The translations under genes were made by a program, and so were the position numbers. A DNA stretch of 64,000 nucleotides, from the NCBI RefSeq assembly GCF_021018895.1, contig NC_079384.1:4240140-4304139 (forward strand), in the 5' to 3' direction. Origin of the DNA: Seriola aureovittata. Lineage: Eukaryota > Chordata > Actinopteri > Carangiformes > Carangidae. This document shows positions 12,186-23,099 of the stretch, one piece after another; the stretch's first letter is position 1, and each line of letters begins with the position of its first letter. The notes under the pieces were generated by a model. It was not told the DNA's origin. It ran no database searches and saw nothing but the letters and a program-made list of their open reading frames with translations.

Positions 12186-14478
12186 CACACACACACGGGT
12201 CAAAGATAGACTGTTTTATACGCACCCTTCAGCTCGTGGCCAGAGCAGGTTGGGTCCCAGGACGATGGCGATGTTACTGGGCGTCATCTTGTTCACAGCC
12301 TGTTGCTCCGACAACAGAGACAAGAACTGGACCAGGTACCTGACGGGGACGAGGAGGAAAACACAAAGTAGACTGGGTGAAGGAAGGAGAAACAGGAAGT
12401 CAGCACTAGAAGAAAAGTGTATCCACAGAGCCGTGTGGACTAAAATGCATTTCACTCATGTTGAACATAAGGACGTCCTGAAACGGAACGAGAAAGAGAC
12501 ACGTGATCCGGACGGAGGTGAGAACAAACCTGAGGTTGTTGTAGTTTTCAGGTGGCAGTTTCTTCAGCAGCTCTTTGAACCGCTCCAGCTTCTCTGTCAA
12601 GTCTTTTTCCCTGTGGAGACAAAGATCGAACTCAGAAAAACAGACTTGAATAAGAAATTAGTAAAAATATAAAATAGTGTAGATGTCATACACACCCTGC
12701 TGCTTTAAACCAGTCGTTGTAGAGTTCAGAGGTCATTAGAGGTTCAGGCAGTTCTCGAAAGTAACACTTCAAAGCTCCTGTCAACAAATTCAGAGATAAA
12801 GGTCCATAATCCCAGCTGTGTTTAAACAGTTCGAGGTAATATGTGCTGAGTTACTGCCCATTTTGTCCTGTTAGATAAATAAAGATAATGAATAACACAT
12901 GGTATAAACACGTCTTGCTGAATCCCCCCGTTTGATTTAACAGAGTGATTCTATATGTAGCATGAGATGATGTATTTCACATTACTGGAAGCTGGGTAAA
13001 CAGAAGAGGAACCGGGTGGCTGGTGAGCAGCAGAAGTCACGCTGGATGAACGGATGTGGAGGAGCGCACGCGACAGAAACTCGGCTCTCCATCGAGAGGA
13101 AATTTAAGGGAAAAAAGAAGCGGACACGTCCTTACCGGCCACGGCGTGAGGGTCCATGCTGAAATCGCTGTGGTCCACCGTTCCCTGATCCAGACAAGTC
13201 TTCAGCCGCTTCACCACGGAGGCCGCCGCCGCCAGACGAAACAGACCCTGAGGAGCAATGAGGCAGAGGAAGGTTCCCTCCACTGATTATATAACAAATG
13301 ACCCGAGACAAAGAGTTTCTTAAACTTAATTTTCCTATAAATCTCTGTAGTTCCTCTTGTATTTTTGTATTTTACAGGCACCTAAAGCCAAAACTCTGTA
13401 GAGGTGACTTCATATTTAGTCATTTCTGTCAGTCAGCTGGTCTGTCAGTCTGTCAGTCCACCGAATGAAGTGTTTCAAGGTCTCCATTTCAATTAGCCCA
13501 ATATTTTTGGATGGATAAATTAAAGTGCAGTGCCGAGGATAAAACACAGTAAATTCTAGTGTCAATAACATGACACCTGAGAATGAGAAAAACCTGATAT
13601 AAATATGGTCTGCAGACTGGAATTAAAACAAAGCTGTATGCAGGGTGGTGAATGAGAGTAAACTACAGGGTAAAGACACTGTTAATCAGAGTTTACATGC
13701 ATATCAATCGCTGTGACCCCTGTATTGTCATGCCATCAGTCCTACCTCCTCCAACATGCCCGTTCTCAGCAGCATGTGAATACACTCCTGGATGGGCGCA
13801 GCGATTTCTCTGTTGCTTTGAGTCAGATGAGTCAGCAGAGGCTCGCCGTAGACCTTCTGATTAGAGAGGCTTTGCGTTGGCCCTGCAGAATCAGATAATT
13901 GCACAGAGGAAATAAGAACATGTAGAAATGTTGCAGTGACGTTGCAGGAAGTAAATGTAGAGACTGGGAGAAGATAACGTCACCTTTTTGACTATGATTC
14001 TCTTTGAGCTCGCAGATGTTTTTTTCCAGGAACTCGTGTGAATTTTTGTGGTACTCTGCTTGCAGCTCGAGAAGCTGTAATTGGACAAAACAAGAGAGGG
14101 TGCTGGATATATAAAGCAGTCTGAGGTTAGATTACAGCTTTCGTGCGTGCTCTCTGCAAAAACCTGCGGTGTATTAATCGAGAAGAAGAAAAGATTGAAG
14201 CCGTCACAGCTGCAGCTCACCCGAATGAAGTAGTTAGCGTAGTCATCTTCTTTAGTCGCAAAGTGATACAGATCTGCAGAGTACTGATCCTGCAGATACA
14301 AAGAAGAGGGCTTCACTGCCTTGCTCAAGGACACTGCATCAGAGTGGGCGCTTGATTTAACCCAGGTGCTCTTTGTTCCTTTTTACCTTGATGCTCTCCA
14401 ACTTCCTCCAAGCTTCTTCCACTTCCTCTCGAAGCCCATCCTGCTTTGCCTGGGGACCAGTGCTGGCCTGGCTCCTGA

Positions 14479-14543
<65 letters not shown>

Positions 14544-15109
14544 CACACAGATCTGATTAGTTACTTGGTGCGTGGATAAATTTGAACACATGTAGCCCTG
14601 ACTGAGGTTGTATGACTCACCTGGTTTTTGCGTTGTTCCAGTCTGTAGTGAGCTTTGCAAATTGCTTCTTGTTCTTGAGAATATCTGGTAAATCATCCTT
14701 AAAAGAAAGTAACAAAAAGAATATAAAGGAAAAATGATGGGGATTTTTTAAAATAATTTCTTTTTTAATAATTAGCCTTTTAACATAACATATGGTTGGG
14801 ACGTATAAAATAACACCTGACAATACAAAGCCTAAAATGAGACTATAAGAACCCTGTTAGCTGAACTCTTCAGTCATTTATGTCGCTGACCTTTGTGTGT
14901 TATTTATCAATCGCAATCAGGAGTGTGACATTAGTTTCTCTTCAACAACAGAGGAGCCCCACTCTCACCTCGCTGAGCTTGTTGAGCGGCTCCAGCACTT
15001 CCTTCTCCAGTTTCATCTCGAAGTCGGCCAGCATGTTGGCCAACATCTTCTCCATGAAGCAGCACATCTCCAGCACTCTCCTGCAACACACACACACGCA
15101 CACACACAT

Positions 15110-15145
<36 letters not shown>

Positions 15146-18100
15146 CTCATGGTTCGTGTTGAAGATAAAATAAATCAAACACAACCACACTGCAGAGAGC
15201 CAGCTACAAGAGCTAAATACTCTGGTCTAGCATGGATCTTCTTCAGGTCTAGAAATCAATCAGCACTTCATTACATAGAGCAAGTGACATGATCATTAAT
15301 GGCGACTCATCTCGCTGCTCTACCACTGACTCTATACCTATAAATAAAAGACATACACTGAGCTCTGGTCACATGCTCTACACTGTGTGTGGGATCCTCT
15401 TTTCCTTTTCATCAAGAACTGAAAACCTCTCTGCTGGAGGCATGAGGTTTTCACATGACAGCAGTCAGCACGAGTCAACAGTTCAAGTAAAGATCACGGA
15501 GGGATGGAGGGATCAAACCTGTCACCTGATAGAGGACTCGGCATCAAAGTCTTTGAGGCTCTCTGCCATGCTGATGGACAGCAGCATCAGAGGGAGCTTT
15601 TTCTGCGGAGAGAGAAGTGGGTGTCACACCTTTCACGGTCACCAATCGAATGTTTTTTTTTTACACATCTTGTGGATACAATGATCGTCTGAGCCACTTC
15701 CTACCATTCGTTTTTCAGCCTCCAGCCCGAGCTGACTCTGCATGCAGCACTGCAGCTTCTTGTGAAGGACCTGAGCCGCCTTTTTGGCCGGTTCCACTCG
15801 CTGCTCCACCTTCATTCAGCCGGAGACACACACACAATAAAATGTGAAAGTTAATTTTCTGGTCCCTTCTTCTCACTCCATTAACGTTTTCCAAATGCTG
15901 TTTTGTTTAAGTTGGTTTAATGTTGTTCTTTTGCTCTAAATCAAGTCTGCAAAAGACGTATGCTCCGATACAGGAAGTGCTACAAGGAAAAATCAGTCGT
16001 CCAACATCCAGAACCAACATACGGCTTAAGCTATAAAACTAATTGTATCGTCATTAACATGTTGTTAATACTAGTGCTGTAGTGTGAAAGGTTGTGATGA
16101 CACAGAATGTTTCTTTTCCTCACCATGACCAGGTCCTCGTGTAGAAGTTCAGTGGCATCATGTGACCTGAGGATGTGAACATAGTGTTGGTTAGTGAATA
16201 TTAAAGTAAAACACGTCTGATGTCAAAACTGAGGTTTTTATTATCATTTAGATAATTAGACTGTAATTTCACATTTATATTTTCATTATAATCTGAATAA
16301 TCTGAGGATTATGCTCTCAGTGTATCTAGTCTATAAAAGGTCAGAAATGTCCCGCCACAGTTTCCTAAATTCAAAGATGATGTCATCACGCAGTGTTTTT
16401 TCCCACCAACAAATATCTAAAAATCTGGAATTACGTCATGTTTGCCTCATTTACAGAAATAGTTCAACATTTTTGAAAAACGTGCCTCTTCACTTTCTTG
16501 ATGTGTGTATGGTAAATATGAAGAGTGTTTTATTTTTGACTGTCGGTTGGACAAAACAAGACACTTAGAAGACTATTTTAAACGATCATCAAATAAAAAC
16601 TTCTGCAGAGGCTTTGCAGTGTAAAATTGTAGTGCACCTCTTTTGCTCTGAAAACTACTCAACAGTGGAAATGTTAAGGGCCAACAAGCTAAACTTGGAG
16701 TGTGAGGGCTGATGCTGTGGTTCATTTCAGTACCAGCTCTGTGAGAGGAAGGCGGGGCTGAAACCACAAAACCTCTTCCACCTCTGCTGTGATATGCAGT
16801 CGTTTTAAAAAAAAAAAAAAAAGGAGGGAGGGAAATCAACAGAGAGGTGAAAATTTCCCTATTTAGAACATTTTCAAGTTTGTTTCCCACTGAAAGGAAA
16901 CCCCACCCAGTTCGAGATGAGGTCAGATGAGCTTCATCACCTCCAAGGTGTAGTTCTTTTCTTTCCCACAGTGAACCTGACATCTGACGTTTCAAAACAC
17001 AAAGAGAAGAAATCCCCAACAAACCACACTCCAGTTCCTTTTTTTTTTTTTTTTTTTTTTTACCTCTGATTCTCATTTCAACTTTTTCTTTTAAGCTGGA
17101 AAATACCTTTTTTCATCAACATAGAGTAAAATTACATCAAAGCACGTGAACAGATGAATTGTATGCTTTTATTAAGAAAGTAAAAGCGTGAGTGGCATGT
17201 GTGTCTAGACTCATGTTATCCAGTACAGAACAAATCTATCAATGAGAATCAATAAACTGTTCCGCACAAAACGCAACACTGAAATCCACTTGTATTCACG
17301 AAGCCTGTCCAGTACGTATAAATACTTGATGTGCACTAGTCTACTTCTGTGCATTATTTTTATACACCTGTTTATTTCTGCAGAGCTGAAACCAAGAGAG
17401 AAGTGGGTGAAGTGCTGCTGTGGTAGTTGGAGCCCCACGTTGCTCTGCTGCAGATGCACGTTGCGTGCGTTTATTATTAAACCAGGGCGCGCCAGAGATA
17501 GAGGCTGCATGGCCTGCACAAACATGCACACACACACACATGCACACACTCTTTCAGAAATGCAGTTTGCAAGTTTGTACCAGAAAAACCAGACAGGGTG
17601 TAGGTGTATGATTTGGTCACCCACTCAGATGTGAATGTCAGTGGTTGTCATGCACGGGCAAAACTCTCTAGATCAGACGTGTTCAGCTCAAACCAAAGTG
17701 ACACCTACTCATGAGTCAGGCACACGCCGCATGCATTTAAGGTTTTTGATTATCAGGAGAAAGAAAAATTATGGTAAAAATCTGAACAATTGCAATAAAC
17801 AATTAATATTTTGTGTAGAGATTTTGCTTCCTCTTGTACAGAAAACCACATCATAACGAGTACCAACCCTGTGGTAATCAACCATCGCCTTCACAATGTG
17901 CACTGACAACATACACCACAACCTGGAGTCGGTGTGTCCACTCGGATGAGCTGAACCACTCTGGTGTTCATGCGTGGAAGAGCCTGAGGTTTCCCTCAAA
18001 ACCCCAAGAAGCATGTGTCACTTTCAAGAGGAACCAGCAAGTGTAGGATCCCATCTTTAAAAAACGCTTTTTCAAAGCCGTATTCACAAATGTGAAAATG

Positions 18101-18795
18101 AGAACACTGAAACCAAAGCAGAATGAGACATTTCCTCAAAGCAGAGTAGCGCTGAAATGAAAGCATCTCAGATTTTTCTACACCTGAAATAATCCATCCT
18201 AAGTTTAAAGCTGGTGATATCACGACATAAGACTATTATAGCTTTTGTGTGACAGTAGCACAAGAAGAGAGAAGAGTCAAACTAACTTAGTTGTCAGCTT
18301 TACAGCGTTATCTAAAGTTTTATATCATCAGCCACCATCAGCTTCTGGTCATTCCAGACCAAGTAAGACTGATGCATCAAAATCTTTAAAGTAGTGAGTT
18401 GAGTATAAGGATGTTGTTTTTTCACTGCTTAGAATTTAAAACTATTCATTTCCTAGAGGAAGATTGTGTTATGTGCTCTTTTTTCGAAACTCACATCGTC
18501 ACGCTTTAAAGCACTGACACGTCACTATGATCACAGCTGTGGTTTAAAATCAACTTAAATATATTCTTGTTAACTCACATGGTCACGTGTAAACCATAAG
18601 ACCAACATATAATCACCATTTTTCTGGTTCGAAAGCCCTTTGAGGCGGGGAGAAAACCTTGATGGTGAATATTACGGTTTCAGGGGAACATGCTGAAGCC
18701 TATTTTACAAGAATCAGAGGAGAAATATCCGGTTAAAGCACTTACTTTGCCGCAGAGCCGAGCTGCTTCAGGATGCTCAGAGACTGCCGGAGCAT
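8302..18795 (-). CDS. sh3bp1: SH3-domain-binding protein 1, BAR-RhoGAP
   Basis: 18 coding exons on the minus strand: 18746-18795, 16124-16166, 15705-15809, 15526-15602, 14969-15080, 14621-14697, 14387-14474, 14221-14289, 13984-14074, 13746-13882, 13136-13247, 12696-12777, 12530-12610, 12226-12339, 11734-11831, 10580-10748, 10118-10485, 8302-8579. They sum to 2151 nt, 716 codons plus stop, with phase kept at every junction. The N-terminus MLRQSLSILKQLGSAAK leads into an N-BAR domain (about 17-240; VEQRVEPAKKAAQ, then QYSADLYHFATKE). The RhoGAP domain spans about 246-440, with arginine finger R287 in GLFRLAAAAS, ALKCYFRELPEPLMT (322-336) and NKMTPSNIAIVLGPNLLW (391-408). The tail (446-716) is Ser/Pro-rich and ends in poly-proline SH3 ligands (KKPPPKKPG). 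The BAR motifs fit SH3BP1 better than ARHGAP17/44. The protein should inactivate Rac/Cdc42 at curved membranes and cell fronts. Confidence 0.93.
8580..10117 (-). other. sh3bp1 last intron
   Basis: 1.5 kb between exons 17 and 18. The minus-strand donor is gtaagt at 10117 and the acceptor ends cgtgcag at 8580. No coding exon or strong repeat was seen inside. Confidence 0.6.
10749..11733 (-). other. sh3bp1 intron 15
   Basis: About 1 kb. The right end is taken up by the 11-bp tandem array at 11640-11728, which begins only 5 nt into the intron. The remainder shows nothing coding. Confidence 0.6.
11640..11728. repeat. CRE-like tandem repeat, 11 bp x 8
   Basis: Eight perfect copies of actgatgtcac in a row plus one further base. 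Each unit carries TGATGTCA, whose reverse complement TGACATCA differs from the CRE palindrome TGACGTCA by one base. The array starts immediately beside the donor of sh3bp1 exon 15. Confidence 0.95.
11964..12029. repeat. (AC)n microsatellite
   Basis: About 33 AC units in sh3bp1 intron 14; on the transcribed strand it is (GU)n. Confidence 0.97.
12147..12196. repeat. (AC)n microsatellite, interrupted
   Basis: AC units with two AAAC interruptions, also in sh3bp1 intron 14, about 120 nt from the previous tract. Confidence 0.93.
12778..13745 (-). other. sh3bp1 introns 10 and 11
   Basis: Intron 11 (12778-13135) has nothing notable. Exon 11 (13136-13247) follows. Intron 10 (13248-13745) contains, at about 13435-13535, a degraded segment (gtctgtcagtccacc ... 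ttggatggat) resembling the end of the same dispersed repeat seen in the plbd1 introns, in reverse orientation. Confidence 0.45.
14479..14550. repeat. (AC)n tract abutting sh3bp1 exon 7 acceptor
   Basis: About 36 AC units with one AAAC interruption. Exon 7 begins at 14474 on the minus strand, so in the pre-mRNA a (GU)n tract runs straight into the acceptor (…ugugguCAG). Confidence 0.95.
15085..15144. repeat. (AC)n tract abutting sh3bp1 exon 5 acceptor
   Basis: AC units with GCAC and ATGC interruptions. Exon 5 begins at 15080 on the minus strand, so the pre-mRNA reads (GU)n followed by uugCAG at the acceptor, replacing a normal polypyrimidine tract. Confidence 0.95.
15145..15525 (-). other. 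Rest of sh3bp1 intron 4
   Basis: Short intron sequence between the AC tract and exon 4's donor (gtgaca read on the minus strand). No coding evidence. Confidence 0.5.
16167..18745 (-). other. sh3bp1 intron 1
   Basis: 2.6 kb. It contains a reverse-orientation fragment of the dispersed repeat described at 5700 (16455-16525), an A-run at 16807-16821, a T-run at 17039-17062, and a short CA stretch near 17526-17548. Short ORFs around 17.2-17.6 kb run through these low-complexity tracts and are not supported as genes. Confidence 0.55.
16455..16525 (-). repeat. Dispersed teleost repeat, copy 3
   Basis: Reads aaatagttcaacattttt ... ctttcttgatgtgtgtatgg, then taaatatgaa: the reverse complement of the tail of the element at 5700-5826 plus part of the body seen at 4785-4900. 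Confidence 0.55.
18746..18795 (-). CDS. sh3bp1: sh3bp1 first coding exon
   Basis: A 50-nt coding exon (16 codons plus two bases) ending at donor gtaagt. The chosen frame starts at an ATG read as cat at 18793-18795 and joins exon 2 to give AAKSHDATELLHEDL, which aligns with the start of mammalian SH3BP1. A longer open frame through the same DNA reads on without an exon 2 match and is a shadow. 5' UTR continues to at least 18864-18867, where an AG could mark a further upstream exon. Confidence 0.85.
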
Positions 18796-18867
18796 GCTGG
18801 CAGTGGAGCTCAACCAGCTTTTCTAACCTGACCACCTCACTCCTGCTCAGCCCCACGAAGTTTCCTG

Positions 18868-19000
18868 CTTCAATTATAAAAAATAAAATAAACCCGTCCA
18901 CACAGGGTCCAGCTGTGTCACTTCATCAGGACAAGAAGGCACGGACCGGCTGCTCTCCCCTCTGCCTCTGTTGGGTGATGTTTTTGTGTATTTATGTGTA

Positions 19001-19036
<36 letters not shown>

Positions 19037-19900
19037 TTGATGTCGGTTTTCGTTCTTGTTTCAGGAGTGCGCTCTTAAGTAACATCTGACAGAAGCCAGT
19101 GAATGAGGAAGTTGCACAGATGAAGTGTCAGCTGTGAGGGGGAAGAGAGATTTTTCAGGCTTGATTGTCACACTATGCTTTCAGCCTGTAAAGACCCCAC
19201 TGCTACATCTACTCACAGAGTTAGACAGCTTTTCTGCAGAGAAAAATGTACTATTTCCTTATGAGAGGGTAAATCTCTATGTTACACTTGAACAGTAATA
19301 AGACATTTGTAGATTGGCATCTCATTAAATGTCTTAATGCGTGGAGTATTCTGTCACTGCAGGCAGGCTGTGGTTAGTTTGTACTTCTGTAAATGCTTAC
19401 AGTTTGTGTTAAAGAGCTGAAAGGATGTGAAAAGACCAAAAGAGGAAACTATCAATGCTGCTGGCTCAGACAGTATCCCTTTTTTTTTTTCAATCAGTAA
19501 ATTCAAAATAATTTTTTATTTAAATCTGGCTCAACTCAATTTTTTGTTGAACCTAGGCGGTTTCAACATTGTTTTTTATTTTTGTCTCACATTATTTGTT
19601 TCCTTTTCCCTATCCCCTTAAGTTATTTTAGTTTCTTTTTTTTTGTTTGCGTTTTTACTAGATTTTTACTAGTTACTTTTTACTAGATTTGCAGAAGAAA
19701 TAAGCCGTAAAACAAAAGTGACATATTATCGTTTGGTTTCACTTGTTAGCAAACAGTTGCTAATTTACGTGTCCAGCCAATGTGGAGCAACATTAGCATT
19801 TATTCATTCATTTATTCATTCTTTCATTCATTCATTATAAGGTCTTATAATACATCAATGCTTCTTACCTTGTTCCTATCCATTCTCACGCCTCGTGCCT
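18868..19900. other. Region upstream of sh3bp1
   Basis: Intergenic. It has a GT microsatellite (19002-19032), T-rich patches at 19480-19490 and 19620-19680, and a TTCATTCATT-type run at 19800-19835. A sh3bp1 promoter or non-coding first exon could lie here; nothing decisive was seen. Confidence 0.45.
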
Positions 19901-19904
19901 AAAT

Positions 19905-19970
19905 CCGACCAATCCAACCAGCGAAGGCAACGATCGTTAGCCAATCAGAGGCAGCGTAGGGCGGGGCATG
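19905..19970. promoter_or_regulatory. Promoter-like patch with CCAAT and GC box
   Basis: Contains gaccaatcc (about 19908), ccaatcag (19941-19948) and gggcggggc (about 19959-19967) close together, then a locally GC-richer 600 bp. Could drive a rightward transcript or, bidirectionally, sh3bp1. Inference only. Confidence 0.35.
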
Positions 19971-20041
19971 TGAACTCTACGATTCCTGAGTTTACATCCG
20001 GCTGTTGTAGCATTGATAGCTAACCTAAGGATAAAATCATA

Positions 20042-20325
20042 ATGGCGGGAAGAAAAAAAAAAACATATTGCAGATTTATATTGGAAAACGAGCAGCTAAA
20101 GAGAGCACAGATGAAGTCCAGCCTTCCCAGGAGAGCAGCTCCACCTACGCTACAGAAGCTAGACCCGCTCGGAGTATCAGCGCTAGCACCGCCACCGTTG
20201 AGGAGCCTGCTAACAGGCGTCAAGCTAGGACTGATTTGGCGGCATTTGAGGAGCTTTTCCAGCCACATAACTTCAATTTTCCGAACCAGACGTTTTGGGA
20301 AAGAAACTTCCAGCCACAAACTTAG
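20042..20325 (+). pseudogene. Unrecognised ORF, possibly frameshifted
   Basis: An ATG at 20042 is followed by a run of A residues. The in-frame reading becomes arginine/leucine-rich and unconvincing. The neighbouring frame, entered only by slipping in the A-run, is open to a stop at 20325 and looks protein-like (Glu/Ser/Ala-rich, then FEELFQPHNF and NQTFWERNF). I do not recognise the protein. It may be a decayed gene or transposon-derived ORF, or coincidence. A potential donor (gtaagtg) lies at about 20336, so it could also be a non-coding first exon. Confidence 0.2.
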
Positions 20326-20599
20326 TTTGCTTAATGTAAGTGTCTTCATCGCGTGGCGGAGTGTGGTCAGGTTGTGTGTTTTGTGTTTTTGCGTGAAGAG
20401 GCAGCAAAGGGGGAAACGGTTGATTTGGTGCCACTTCACCCGAGGAGCCGGAACCAGACCGTCCTGATCATCCGTGCCTTTAGGAGAGACTTCATTTCCA
20501 CGACACCGTAGCGCAATGCCACATTTGGATTATTACAACTACTGGAGCACCTGGCCTGCAGCTCAAGGTAAGATATTTGGTTTACTACAAGCTACCGCC

Positions 20600-23099
20600 G
20601 AGCAGTACCGTACTGTCTTAATAGTGATAATAAAAATGGTTCCTCACATATATGAATAAATACCTGTATTACATGTGTATATACATTTCATGTATATACA
20701 CAAACATGAAATACACACGTCATATAACCATATAAATTGTGAAAAGATCCAATATTAATCACAGTAATTTCGCACTGAAATGCATTTTTGCATGCAATTA
20801 TTATTATTATTATTATTTTTTAGTCTATTTATATTTCAGTCTGTCTCATATGTGGACAGACGTGGCAGAGCCAGTTGTGCAAGGGTCAATTACATAACCG
20901 GCTCTTCTGTTTGTCTTTATCAGCAGATAAAGATTTTGTGATAAAACAAATTATGAAACTTAAAGATATTTGGAAAAATGGCTTTGTGAAATAAAAACAG
21001 ATTACAGAAAAAGTATGTATGAAATAAAAAAAGTCCGCAATTAAATATAAAAAGTCTTTTGTTGTAAGGTAAGCATGATTAAATGATTTAAAAAAAAAAA
21101 AAAAAAAAAAAAAGTTTTTTGTATTGGATTACTTAACAGTTTCATGTATCTAGATCAGTTTCTTTAGTTCTTGTGTTTGTATTACAGTTAAATATCTGTA
21201 ACGTGATGAGGGGAGCTCAGCATACCGTAACTGTCATTACACCTTGCAACACGTTAGTGAGCAGTGCTGTGAATTTACGAGGACACAACTTGAGATCTAG
21301 TCACAAGTTTTGACTTAATGACTCAGTCTGACCTTCTGCATAAATTCTCATGTGGAAGAACAATAGCATCCAGCTTCCAATGCTGAACATCCTTCTGAGA
21401 TTAAGTGCTGCCCAGGTGGAGGTTGGTGTCGGTCAAATGCTGCAGTCTAGTGGTGAAATTAGCAAAATGCACAGGACTAACAAGAGTAGGATACTCCCTT
21501 TGAGTGTTTCAAATAAGTAAAATCAATGTGTCATGAGTCTAATGAGTAACAGTTACATAACAGAAACACAATATAGTCATTTATCTATCAATGAATTTAT
21601 TTTTAAAAATGACTTCAAATACATGATGGAAAACCGGTGGAATTCATTTTTATGCTGCGGCTACATTTTCTCACACATTGTGGTTTCAACTGTTGTTCTT
21701 TAAGCTACTTCCATATTATAGGGAATACGGTTTTTCCTGATCAAGATATTTCCAAATCCACCACATACCGAGTTACCAGTTTATTATGTACACCTGTGCA
21801 GTCTAAACAAGACAAATGCCCTGCAGTAAATCCTGTCTTTGTGAAGTTTATGAAGTTTCACTGTCAGAGAGGCGTTGAGCTGTCTGTGATCATTTTGGAG
21901 ACTGATGTAGAATACTTAACAAACTAACTCAGTGTAGGCTCTTTGCAGTGCTTTAATTACAGGACAAAGACCGTGAACTGGTCTTGTGTAAACTCTGAAA
22001 AGGCAACAGAAGATGCAATCCTTCCTAAAGAACCACAGAGGATCCCATCAGAAACAGGGCAAGGCCACAGTCACTGAGGCAGTTTGAGACAATGCTTTCC
22101 AGCACTGATGTTTAACAACTTAAAAACTGCTAATTATAGGCAATTCAAGTAAAATTCCTGGTGCTTTGGGCAAAGGATTACAAAACACATTTTGAAACAC
22201 TTTTGAACTGACAGCAATAAGAAGATCCAATGAAGTAAAATGTAAATTTGGGAAAGATCCAGGAGACAGCAAAAGAAACTAAATATTTACTACTTTCTAA
22301 ACGTGGTATTTGATATGAAAACTAATTTACCAACTCTGTAAATTGCCAAATGAAGAAGTGGCTCAAAACAAGGCAAAACCAACACTGGGACAAAGATAAC
22401 GTTGGTGGGGAAAGCAGAATAATTTGGGTCATGTTTTGATGAAAATTAGACTATTGCATCATGAAAACATATCCACTGAGATGCAGCATGCCATTTTTGA
22501 TCCAAAACAAAATACTTAACTACATAGTATATTTCTTATATATCAGTTTATCCTCTGAATAGTGTTCTTTCCTCCATCTTTCACTGATTTGCCTTCTTAC
22601 AAAACAGGTGAGATGGAGGGGAAAGTAAAGCACCAAAGAAATCCTCATGCACGCTCACTGTAATATCTGTCCAGTCATGAAGTAAACTTGGATTATGTAA
22701 CCTTGTAAAAATGTATGAATCAAAAAGGAATGGAAATAACTTCAGCAGCTTTAGAATTAAAACCCTGGTGGGTGGGGAAGAATAAAGAGGCAGTGAAGCA
22801 CTTGGAAAACCTGAAATTGCCTCCTATTGAAACTTCAAGAAATTTTAAAAAGAAAACTAGAGGCATCCCAAATGTTGCATTCCTCTTCATCTCGCTTTGC
22901 TCCACCCGTTTTCCCTGCCCTGATCACACTGTGATGGAAGACCCACGCCCCTCTGATTTGAAATGAGGGACAGGAGTTCAGGAGCACCCCTGATCTGACA
23001 CCACTTGTATTGGTCCCCTCCCCGTTCTTCTCATCCAGATCTCCTTCTCTCTCCATCCCTCTGAGATTGAAGTGCATGATGAAGCTTTCAGATGAAGGA
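20600..23099. other. Intergenic plus probable pdap1 3' UTR
   Basis: AT-rich. It holds a 24-nt A-run (21090-21113). On the minus strand AATAAA (tttatt on plus) is present at 21596-21601, which would give pdap1 a 3' UTR of about 1.5 kb. The segment 22860-23090 directly after the pdap1 stop is GC-richer and is the most likely UTR. No coding exon is supported. Confidence 0.45.

Noticed and set aside
12115..12672. 185-codon plus-strand ORF
   Set aside because: Runs through a CA repeat and then antisense to two sh3bp1 RhoGAP exons.
16573..17076. 167-codon minus-strand ORF in sh3bp1 intron 1
   Set aside because: Opens with a Lys run from the T tract and has no recognisable domain or splice context.
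18680..18901. 73-codon minus-strand ORF over sh3bp1 exon 1
   Set aside because: It cannot join exon 2 in phase; another frame gives the true N-terminus.
20042..20467. 141-codon plus-strand ORF starting at the ATG
   Set aside because: Composition after the A-run is not protein-like; the neighbouring frame is the better, though still doubtful, candidate.
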